The notes beneath the pieces are model-generated. The model saw nothing but the letters and a program-made list of their open reading frames with translations. It made no database searches and was not told the origin of the DNA. From assembly GCF_001704415.2 (NCBI RefSeq), contig NC_030810.1:100638315-100702314 (forward strand): DNA of 64,000 nucleotides, written 5' to 3'. This document shows positions 1 through 9,002 of this stretch, one piece after another (within the stretch, counting starts at the first letter, position 1; the number at the start of each line of letters is the position of its first letter). This stretch comes from Capra hircus (lineage: Eukaryota; Chordata; Mammalia; Artiodactyla; Bovidae). Made by a program: the position numbers and the translations under genes.

Positions 1-300
1 GGACTTCTGATTCTGGATCCCAACTTCACTTTCTCACAGGTCATCATCTTCATCTGGGAGAGCAGTCATCTGAGCAACCTCTAGATCATGCTCATACTGC
101 ACCTCTGGTGGGGCAAGAGTTGGCATGGCAACAAATACCAACTTAGGGTCTCCAATCAGCACCTACATACTTCTCAAATTCACCAGTCAGATGTCGGCTT
201 TTGAATGTAGTTCTCCAGTACTACCATCACCAACCAATACAAGTTTGAACTGAACCTGGGGTTCTTCTTGGGCAGCCATCATGATGTTGCTTCCCAAAGA
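1..300 (-). pseudogene. RAN GTPase processed pseudogene, internally deleted
   Basis: On the minus strand an ATG at 279 opens a copy of the N-terminus of the small GTPase RAN (MAAQ-EPQVQFKLVLVGDG), without introns. After the start of the P-loop the reading is scrambled and reaches a stop. A short stretch matching RAN around residues 32-40 (TGEFEK) follows, and then the copy jumps to the C-terminal part (GDP..VFVAMP, ending in DEDDDL and a stop at 34-36). About 130 codons, including switch II and the NKxD and SAK motifs, are missing, and a further few residues are lost near the C-terminus. The lack of introns and the internal deletion fit a decayed retrocopy. It continues past the left edge in the 3' UTR direction. 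No product is expected. Confidence 0.85.
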
Positions 301-449
301 GTTTCTGCCAGTCTGACTAAAGGCTGAAAAGATAGCAGACGTGCAATTCAAATCTGAAATTAACATTCTTGACAAGGACTTGTGTCCAGAATACATAAAA
401 AACTACAAAGCAAAAAGCAAGACAAGATAAAACAAAAACAAACAAAATA

Positions 450-572
450 GACCTCCCTGGCAGTCCAGTAGTTAAGACTCCATGCTTGTAGTGGCAGAGG
501 GGCGTGGGTTCCATCCCTGGTGGGTTCAGGGAACTAAGATCCCACATGACACTTGGCATGGCCCAAAACAAA
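450..572 (+). repeat. tRNA-derived SINE (CHR type)
   Basis: It begins CTCCCTGGCAGTCCAGTAGT, has a B-box-like GGTTCCATCCC, and ends in the 'actaagatcccacatg..ggcatggccc' arm typical of cetartiodactyl tRNA-Glu-derived SINEs. Subfamily not resolved by eye. Confidence 0.7.
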
Positions 573-585
573 GTAATAAACAGAC

Positions 586-715
586 TAACAATTAAATTCT
601 GGACAAAGCACTTTACAAAAGAGATGATACAAATGGTCAATAACAGTAATGAAAAGGTGCTTAACATATTTAAACAGTGTAATACAAATGAAAACCACAA
701 TGAAATACTACAATG
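586..715 (+). repeat. L1 ORF2 fragment
   Basis: The stretch with 'aaaagagatgatacaaatgg', then 'aaaaggtgcttaacat' and 'aaccacaatgaaatacta' matches the familiar 3' part of mammalian L1 ORF2. It directly abuts the BovB copy. Confidence 0.55.
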
Positions 716-719
716 TATC

Positions 720-1817
720 CACCAGAAAACACTTACTTCTGCTTTATTGACTATACCAAAGCCTTTGATTGTGTGATTCACAGCAAACTGTGGAAAGTTC
801 TTAAAGAGATGGGAATACCAGACCACTTTACCTGTTTCCTGAGAAATCTGTATGCAGGTCAAGAAGCAACAGTTAGAAATGGACATGGAACAACTGACTG
901 GTTCCAAATCAGGAAAGGAGTATATCAGGGCTGTATATTGTCACTCTCCTTATTTAACTTCTATGTAGAGTACACCATGAGAAATGCCGGGCTGGATGAA
1001 GCACAAGCTGAAATCAAGACTACTGATAGAAATATCAGTAACCTCAGATATACAGATGACACCACCCTTATGGCAGAAAGCAAAGAACTAAAGAGCCTCT
1101 TGATGAAAGTGAAAGAGGAGATTGAAAAGCTGGCTTAAAACTCAACATTCAAGAAACGAAGATCATGGCATCCAGTCCATCACTTCATGGCAAATAGGTG
1201 GGGAAACAATGGAAACAGTGCGAGACTTCATTTTCTTGGGCTCCAAAATCACTACAGATGGTGATGTAGCCATGAAATTAAAAGACACTTGCTCCTTTGA
1301 AGAAAAGCTATGACAAACCTAGACATATTAAAAAGCTGAGACATTACTTTGCTGACAAAGGTTTGTCTAGTCAAAGCTATGGTTTTTTCAGTAGTCATGT
1401 ATAGATGTGAGAGTTGGACCATAAAGAAAGCTGAGTGCCAAAGAGTTGATGCTTTTGATCTGTGGTGTTGGAGAAGACTCTTGAGACTCCCTTGGACTGC
1501 ATGGAGATCCAACCAGTCTATCCTAAAGGAAATCAGTCCTGAATATTAATTGGAAGGACTGGTGCTAAAGCTGAAGCTGCAATCCTTTGGCTACCTAATG
1601 TGAAGAACTGATTCATTGGAAAAGTCCCTGATGCTGGGAAAGATTGAAGGCAGGAAGAGAAGGGGACGACAGAGGCTGAGATGATTGGATGGCATCATCA
1701 ACTCAATGCACATGAGTTTGAGTAAACTCCCGGAGATAGTGAAGGACGGAAAAGCCTGGTGTGCTGCAGTCCATGTGGTCACAAGGAGTGGGACCTGGCT
1801 TAGTGACTGAACAACAA
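720..1817 (+). mobile_element. BovB (RTE-type LINE), 5'-truncated and decayed
   Basis: This is the 3' portion of a BovB retrotransposon: the reverse-transcriptase core and everything after it. Translated pieces show FIDYTKAFDCV (motif A), a GHGTTDWFQIRKGVYQGC segment, and LRYTDDTTLMAES, where the catalytic YxDD box is read as YTDD. Downstream come FIFLGSKIT, VMYRCESWTIKKAE and LWCWRRLLRLPWTA, all characteristic of the RTE C-terminal part. The frame is broken several times (near 1,136, 1,311 and 1,547), so the copy is dead. The end 'gtgactgaacaac' is the usual BovB 3' terminus. BovB is known for horizontal transfer between squamates and ruminants; that is family knowledge, not visible in this copy. 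Confidence 0.9.
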
Positions 1818-1856
1818 AAATAGTACCAGTATATGAGTCATAATTATGGTTCCATG

Positions 1857-2057
1857 AGCTTTCCTGGTGGCTCAAGTAAAGAATCTGCCTGCAATGCAGG
1901 AGACCTGGGTTCAGTCCCTGGATTGGGAAGATCCACTGGAGGTGGGCATGGCAACCCACTCCAGTATTTTTGCCTGGTGAATCCCTTGGACAGAGGAGCT
2001 GGCAGGCTACAGTCCATGGGGTTTGCAGAGTCGGACAGGACTGAGCGACCAGGCAGA
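1857..2057 (+). repeat. Bov-tA SINE
   Basis: A full-length tRNA-head plus BovB-tail SINE: a head with 'tggtggctcaagtaaagaa', 'ggagacctgggttcagtccc', the 'caacccactccagta' middle, and a BovB-like tail with 'cagagtcggacaggactgag'. Confidence 0.85.
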
Positions 2058-2239
2058 GCAGAACGGGAAGACTCAGAGGAGAGGACAATGCAATGCCGGT
2101 GGGCATTCCCATACATTCCCTTACATTCAGTATGCGATTCTAGTTAGTTTGTTCAGAAGTGGACGAGGAGCTGTGAGTTGGAACAACTGCAGGCAACGTT
2201 GAGAAAGTCAGAGCTGGAGAGGGGGTTCCTAATCCCATT

Positions 2240-2396
2240 TGCCATGGCTTTACAAAGCACTTTGACATTCTAAACCGTTAAAATCATCACAGAAACCATG
2301 TCAGGTGGGCATTAAAATCCCAATTTTATCCATGAGAAAATTTGGTTGAGGAGGTTGAGCAACTTGTCCGATGGAACCACTTGACAAATGGTGGCC
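2240..2396 (-). repeat. MIR SINE, diverged
   Basis: Reads as the reverse of a MIR: 'acaaagcactttgacatt', 'aaatcatcacagaaacc', 'ttatccatgagaaaat', 'gagcaacttgtcc'. Old and diverged. Confidence 0.6.
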
Positions 2397-2633
2397 CTAT
2401 ACTCCCACCCGAAGGTTCTGACTCACACTTCAATACAATCGCTATTACCCACTCTCTCAGGGAGCGCCATAGTGTCCTGGGTTCGGGAGTCTTGGAAAGC
2501 ACAACAGAAACATCTTAATAAGGTTTCCAGCGGCTGTGTGCAAGGCGGAATAGGTAGGCTTGCCGGCTGGCTGGGGTATGCATGAGGTGGTATACTGGAC
2601 TTGCAAACGAGTTCAGCGAGCGCTTGCTGACTT

Positions 2634-2673
2634 GCTGTTGTTTAGTCGCGAAGTCGTGTCTGACTCTTTGGAA
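2634..2673 (-). repeat. Bov-A/BovB tail fragment
   Basis: A 40-bp piece, 'gttgtttagtcgcgaagtcg' followed by 'tgtctgactctttgg', is the reverse complement of the shared BovB/Bov-tA 3' end. Confidence 0.65.
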
Positions 2674-2749
2674 ACAACCACCCCCTCCCCGCCACCACCA
2701 AGGACTGTAACCCGCCAGGCTGATTAGAGAGTATCACTTTCGGAGTATC

Positions 2750-3220
2750 CCTCCTCTTCCTCCGCCTTCAGGGGGCGGGGCCACAAAGCGCGGGAAAACC
2801 GGCCACGACTCCACCCTCTACCCCTGCTGGGGGCGGGGAAGACGAGAGCTCTTTAAATGGGTAACGGAGGTGGGGAGGGTTTCTCCATCCCCTATCTCCG
2901 TGCTTAGGAAGCCTACTACGGTGCCGCTTTAAGATCCCTTTTGAAATGGACCTGGCCACGCCAGCACCCTAACGTCACCTCTCCCTTACTTCCGGTCTGC
3001 AAGCCCGACCCAGGCTTCAGGTGCCCGTTCCTTCCACACTACGAATCCCGCCCTCGCTACGAGCCGTCCTGCAGAGGGAGGGGAAGTGGTTGACGCCATC
3101 GCCCCAGAGCTAGCCCTTGCGAGGATCCCATCCAAGTAGATTATATGACGGTTTAGATAGTGGGAAAACCGCGAGGAAATGGTCAACCAGATGACGTGAT
3201 GCTTTCGGTGACGTCCCACT
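2750..3220. promoter_or_regulatory. GC-rich upstream promoter-like block
   Basis: The block holds GC boxes (GGGGGCGGGG near 2,770 and 2,830), an E2F-like GCGCGGGAAAA near 2,788, an ETS-type ACTTCCGG near 2,988, and two TGACGT CRE half-sites at 3,193-3,198 and 3,209-3,214, 16 bp apart. It lies 500-1,100 bp upstream of the likely ZNF687 start. Its direction is undecided; it may serve ZNF687 or an antisense RNA. No gene is evident inside it. Confidence 0.45.
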
Positions 3221-3389
3221 TTATGATTTCTTCACGGAAAAACTGACATTGGGGTGTTGCTTGAGAAAACAGTGCAAATGAACCCACACATCCGGGTTCC
3301 ACTCAGGCCCAAAGAGGTTCTCCTCAAAGTGCCCAACAAATAAAAAGTGGTTCTGAAATTTGCATAAGTGAACTGTAGGCTTCTTGGAT

Positions 3390-4650
3390 CGTAGCCAATA
3401 GGGAGTGAAGGGGCGGAGACGCACCTGGGTTAGTCGCCGCCTCCAGTAGGAAAGCAGGGAATCAGATTGGTTTCTTTCTAAGCGACAGTCACGGAGGGCA
3501 ATCATTTTTGAGACGCACAGATCGGGGCAGGTGGGCCCCGGCGCAACCAATGAGGAGAAGCATCTCCAGAAGGACCAAGCTTCTTGCCCAATGATGCCGG
3601 GAAGGCTGGACGGAGCTGGTTCAGAGCGGCAGCCCTTTAGGCCAACCCAGTGTGGAGCTGGGCGGGGCGCAGTACTGAACGACGGCGGCATTGACCAATG
3701 GCGAGTGCGAAAGCGGGCAGCCCAGACCGGGAACGCGAAGGGAGCTGAGGGAGGGGGAGGCTGAACCGGAGAGAAGCAGGAAGTAGCGGCGGTCGTGGAG
3801 AGGGCGGCGGCGGCGGCGGCGGTAGCGGCCGGAGCCGTGGGGAGACCGCCGGGTCTCGGCCCGCACTGGGAGCGGAACAAGAAAGCGTGTCTGGGGTAAA
3901 TACCCGCCTTTGGCCCCGCCCCCTGGGGGGGCGGGTAAATACCCCCGCCCCTCCCCCACTTGGTCAACTACCCCCCCCCCCGCGCGCCGCCCCCCGGGAT
4001 GGCTTCTACTGTGGCCCGACGCCGCCCCCGTTCCTTGGGGCCGGTAGGCGAAACTCCCAGCCTGTTGAAAGCACAGCCCCTAGCAGGGTAAACGTGGAGG
4101 GAGGGTCGGGGTCCCCAACTCCTGGCGCCCCTGGCCCAAGAGGCGTCCGAAGCGCGGCCCGGGGACTGGAAGCTGCGGGATGTCGCGACCTAAAATGGTG
4201 TCCGTGTCCGGGGGTGGGGGCGGGGGAACTGGGCCAGGCCGGAGCGGAGCCTGCACCCCGCCTGGGCGCGGGTCAGCGTCCGGGCCCGGACGGGACTCAG
4301 GCTCGAGCCCCGGGCCGCGACGCGCCTTCCGATTCCTCTCCAGTCTCGAGAGAGCCTCGGGAGTCCGCGGGGGCAGGAGGCTGCGCTGCGCAGGGAGGGA
4401 GGGAGGTCGGAGTTGGGACGGACCCCGGCTGGAGAGCTGCGAGTCAGGCAGAGACTGTCCCCTCCCCACTCTCTTTCCACGCCTCCCCTACTCCCGTATA
4501 GTCCTGGGCCGGGAGGTGCGGCGCGGCAGCTCCCTAAGGGCCTGGCCTGGCGGAGGCCCGTCCTTCCCTTCGCACGCGGGTGAGAACTAGAGAAGGGCGG
4601 CGCGCCTCAGTTTCCCCTCTGACTTCTCCCATGTACACTCCGCCCCCTCC
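3390..4650 (+). promoter_or_regulatory. ZNF687: ZNF687 CpG-island promoter and probable untranslated first exon
   Basis: A dense CpG stretch carries CCAAT boxes on the plus strand (near 3,397, 3,546 and 3,695) and GGCGGGGC boxes. It precedes a G/C-rich segment with a GGC run near 3,805-3,820, which would be the transcribed leader. A donor-like CTGGG|GTAAAT at 3,895/3,896 is a plausible end of the untranslated first exon, and a second such site lies at 3,934/3,935. The next exon acceptor is at 6,879/6,880, giving an intron of about 3 kb. The start site is inferred from composition and motifs only. Confidence 0.6.
3894..3944 (+). repeat. Pair of GGGTAAATACCC direct repeats
   Basis: The identical 12-mer occurs at 3,894-3,905 and 3,933-3,944, 39 bp apart, in otherwise C/G-rich island DNA. 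Each contains GTAAATA, which fits the forkhead consensus RYAAAYA and also resembles a 5' splice site. Confidence 0.7.
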
Positions 4651-6879
4651 CCGCAACCCTAGACCTGCTCCCCGCGCAGGTCCTCGGCAGATGGCAGAGA
4701 CTTAATTCAGCCCGTTGCCCAGCTTGGCGGCAGCCTAATCGCCCCCGGCCTCCGGCCCCTCTCCCTCCTCTGCGCAGCAGGCCCCGGGCCAGGGAAGGGG
4801 ACGCCGGGCCCCCACCCGACCCAAGCCAGTTCACCCTCTTCCTGTTCAACCCCTTCCTTTGGCTTTTGGGGAAGAACGGAGGGAAGGAGGGGGGCTGGAG
4901 CCCAAGAGACAGGGCGCAGCAGCCGCAGAAAGGCCTGGACTGTGGGGCGGGGGAAGCCTCTACGGCCTTGAGCTCCGCTGCTTGATCTACTGCCTGTTCC
5001 TGACTATCCGATGACCTCTAAGTCACTTGGACGTCAAAGAGGGAGTTCCTTGGGGGAGGCAAGTTCGTAGGTGTATTCTCATAGCCTCCATTGATCTGTG
5101 CTCCACCAGCCCACTTTTTTGAGCGCGGAAGCAGAAGGTGGCTCTGGCCTCTGAGGGTGGGAAGGGCGCCGGGGCAGGGGAGAGCTGCAGCCATCCAGCA
5201 GGGCAGACGCAAGGGTGGAGGGCTTTGTTTAAACCCAGAGCCTGCAGAATTAAGTAGAGGGAGATGAAGGGAGGACTCCCCTTTCTTTCTCTAGTTGGTA
5301 CCCTCTCCCTCCACCCCCACCTTGGTCCCAGCAATGCCAGCTGCCACCTGCTGGGACTCTCTCCAGTTACAGTCTAAAGGCTGGAAGGAGGTGAGAGAAT
5401 TGGCCTGGGAAATGGCTTGCATCCTGGGCAGGGAATGTGGAAGGAAAGAGACTTCTTCAGTTGCTTCTTTCTAGATACAGAAACACTGTGGGGAGAGAGG
5501 GAACAGGCCTGGGTCCCCCACAGGCTCTCAACCGACCTTGTTGGTTTAGTACTGCTTTAGTCTCTTGGGATTTTTTTTTTCTTGTACTGGGACAGGTGGG
5601 GGTTGGATGAACCTTCCTGGGCCACTGTTGCCAAGGGAAAAGGGTTAGGGTGAGGAGTGTGAGTTGGGGATAACCTGAGGTGAGGAGCTCAGAGGAAAAA
5701 TGAGAGGGGTGAGGAGCCTGACTTTTCCCATTGTGGCAGCTGTGCTGGATAAGCTCATACCCTGGAGTTCTAGTCCTGAGAGAGCAAGATGGGGAGGCAG
5801 GGGCGGGGCTGGCTAGGGGAAGGCCAGGCACTCCTGGGAAGGTAGGTGAGGGAGCAGCAGGTGTTTGTGACAGCTGAGGCCTAGGCTGGGGCCCTTGTGA
5901 CCAGGCTGCCGTCACGGTTTTCCGTTGCTGCTTGTCTTTGTCTCTTTCTGTTCCTGTGTCTTATTCTTTCCATTTTGGTCTCTTGGGCAACTTCCCTGAA
6001 CCCACTTCTCCCTGTTAACCCAGCTAGATCTCCAAGTGCTAGTAGTGACCCCAGGTGGCCCAGACTTGACCTTCCCTGACCCCTGACTCTCATCTCTGAC
6101 CCCAGCCCTAGATTTCCAGTGCTTATTCTCTCCCAGCGCCTTCTCGGCCTGGCATGTCCTTGTCCTGGCTGTAATAATCAATTATTCTGTGGGTTCTGAC
6201 TCTCAGGTTTAGGATTCATATCATGCTCAGAACAACCCTATGATAAACCAGTTACTTGCCCGCTGTTTCAGACAGCAAGAGTAAGGCAGTTGAGTAACTT
6301 GCTTATACAGCAGGCTGTTGATAAGGCTGGAACTGGAATCAATCCTTGCATCTTGGCTTAAGTTGCTGCCCTTTTTGTGCATATGGCCTTTCAGATCTTT
6401 GTGGACCCCCAGAAGATCCACTAAGAGTATCAATGGATCCCATGCTGCCGTGAATGAGCTTTTAAACCTAGAGCATCGTGTACATTCGCCTCCTTAATAG
6501 TCGTATTGATTAGTTGATTGATTCTGTGCTGGGCACAGGAGGGGTTGTGGTGGTTTCAACCAGGACGCTCACAGAGCTCCCTCCGTCTCTACTCTGTTAT
6601 CTCTTAGCTGTGTTTCTGAGAAGTCTCTTTTCCTTTGCTTTCTCTGGATCTTCTATGGGTCTTTCTCTGGAATGTGCATGCTACCTTCCTTTCCAGTTTT
6701 AGGGTTTGACAAAACAGGTGCCTCCACCAGCTCTCTAGGATTTGCACTGTGATGGAGGTGTACCTGTTAGTGTGCATGGGCTTCTGAGAGGGAATGTATG
6801 TAGAGATCCTGAGGGAGGAGGTCCAGAGTTCCTGCTTTCAGACATCTCTGTTTCTCACTTTTAACCCTGTTCTCCCCAG
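4651..6879 (+). other. ZNF687 intron 1, mostly unique sequence
   Basis: GC-rich just after the island and then ordinary intron sequence. One diverged MIR lies near 6,185-6,350. I see no coding exon or RNA gene here. Confidence 0.5.
6185..6352 (-). repeat. MIR SINE, diverged
   Basis: 'ctcagaacaaccctatgata', 'gcagttgagtaacttgctta' and 'aaggctggaactggaatcaa' match a reversed MIR. Confidence 0.55.
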
Positions 6880-9002
6880 GTCTGGGACCAATTGCCATGG
6901 GGGACATGAAGACCCCTGATTTTGATGACCTCCTTGCTGCCTTTGACATCCCTGACATTGATGCAAATGAAGCCATCCATTCTGGGCCAGAAGAAAATGA
7001 GGGGCCAGGAGGCTCTGGGAAGCCTGAACCCAGTGTAGGAGGTGAATCTGGAGAAGCAACAGCAGCTCCTGCCGGGGATGGCCCTGGGGGGCCCACCCAG
7101 GCCTCTGACCATAGCCTGCCACCGCCAGACGTCTCAGCAGTCAGCGTCATCGTCAAGAACACCGTGTGTCCTGAGCAGTCAGAGTCCCTGGCTGGGAGTT
7201 CAGGAGGGGAAGGGGCCCGGGCGGGGGGAGTGACGAAGGAAGGCCCTCTGGGATCTCGTCTGATGCAGAATGGTTTTGGGGGCCCTGAGCCATCCCTTCC
7301 AGGAACCCCACGCTCTCCAGCTCCTCCTAGTGGGGGTACCTGGAAAGAAAAATCCCTGGAAGGCAAAGCTCCGCTGGATCTGTTTGCTCATTTTGGGCCT
7401 GAGCCAGGGGAGCACCCTGATCCCCTTCCTCCCTCTGCGCCCTCCCCACCTCGGGAAGGGGCCCTGACCCCACCTGCTTTCCCCTCTCCCTTTGAGCTGA
7501 CCCGGGAGAATGGCCCAGCCTTGCTGCCCCCTTCTTCTCCCCCACTGCTGGGGGCCTTGAAGCAGGAAAGCTGCAGCCCTCTTCATCCCCAGAGCCTCGC
7601 CCAGCCAGGCTCAGGCGCTAGCCCTGAGGCCACGGGAGTCCCTGCCAGTGCCTCCCCTTCCCAGGTGGCAGGGGTGTCCTTCTTCAAGAAGTCTCCGGGG
7701 CACCAAAGCCCTCTTGCCTCCCCTAAAGAGCCCAGCTGTCAGCCCCTGAAGGAAGAGGAGGATGAGGGACCAGTAGACAAGTCTTCCCCGGGAAGTCCCC
7801 AGAGTCCCTCCAGTGGAGCTGAGGCTGCGGATGAGGACAGCAATGACTCCCCTGCCTCCAGCTCCTCTCGGCCTCTCAAGGTGCGGATCAAGACCATTAA
7901 AACATCCTGCGGAAATATCACAAGGACCGTAACCCGGGTCCCCTCAGACCCTGATCCCCCTACCCCCTTGGCTGAGGGGGGCTTCCTGGCGGAGGCTAAC
8001 CTCCTGAAGTTGTCCCCAGCAACCCCAGCCCCCGAGGGTCCGAAGGTGGTGAGTGTCCAACTGGGTGATGGCACGAGGCTCAAGGGCACTGTGCTGCCTG
8101 TGGCCACCATTCAGAATGCAAGTACTGCCATGCTGATGGCTGCCAGCGTGGCCCGCAAAGCGGTGGTTCTGCCTGGGGGCACTGCCACCAGCCCTAAGAT
8201 GATGCCTAAGAATGTGCTGGGTCTGGTGCCCCAAGCCCTGCCCAAGGCTGAGGGGAGGACAGGGCTGGGGACAGGGGGGCAGAAGGTGAATGGCGCCTCG
8301 GTGGTAATGGTGCAGCCTTCTAAGCCGGCCACTGGGCCGGGGGCAGCAGGTGGCACGGTGATCTCACGGACGCAGTCCAGCCTGGTGGAGGCCTTCAACA
8401 AGATCCTCAACAGCAAGAACCTGCTGCCTGCCTACCGGCCGAACCTGAGTCCGCCGGCTGAGGCCGGGCTGGCCCTGCCACCCACAGGCTACCGCTGCCT
8501 CGAGTGTGGGGATGCCTTCTCACTGGAGAAGAGCCTGGCGAGACACTATGACCGCCGGAGCATGCGCATTGAGGTCACCTGCAATCACTGCGCCCGCCGC
8601 CTGGTCTTCTTCAACAAGTGCAGCCTGCTTCTGCATGCCCGCGAGCACAAGGACAAGGGGCTCGTCATGCAGTGCTCACACCTGGTCATGAGGCCGGTGG
8701 CCCTGGACCAGATGGTGGGGCAGCCGGACATCACGCCCCTGCTGGCTGTCCCACCTGCCCTCGGACCTCCAGCCTTGCCCGCCTTGGGCAAGGGTGAAGG
8801 GGCCGTCACCACATCCGCCGTTACTGCAGTTGCCGCCGAGGCCCCTGTGCTGCCGCTCTCCACGGAGCCACCCGCCACCCCTGCCACCTCTACCTACACG
8901 TGCTTCCGCTGCCTGGAGTGCAGGGAGCAGTGCCGTGACAAGGCTGGCATGGCTGCCCACTTCCAGCAGCTCGGGCCCCCTGCCCCTGGGGCCACCAGCA
9001 AT
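6880..9002 (+). CDS. ZNF687: ZNF687 coding exon 1 (residues 1-702)
   Basis: Acceptor TCTCCCCAG at 6,879; donor AAT|GTGAGT at 9,002/9,003. It carries 17 nt of leader, the acidic N-terminal motif, the proline-rich region and the first fingers (CLECGDAF.., CNHCARRL.., [10 protein letters not shown]..). Open reading continues into the intron and would give a false 757-aa product if not spliced. Confidence 0.95.

Noticed and set aside
1..2600. Expected neighbouring gene PSMD4 upstream of ZNF687
   Set aside because: No PSMD4 exon is present; the left edge holds only a RAN retrocopy and repeats.
3221..3967. 248-codon ORF on the minus strand in the CpG island
   Set aside because: Composition is Pro/Ala/Arg-rich as expected from GC-rich DNA. 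It shows no domain and it overlaps the ZNF687 promoter.
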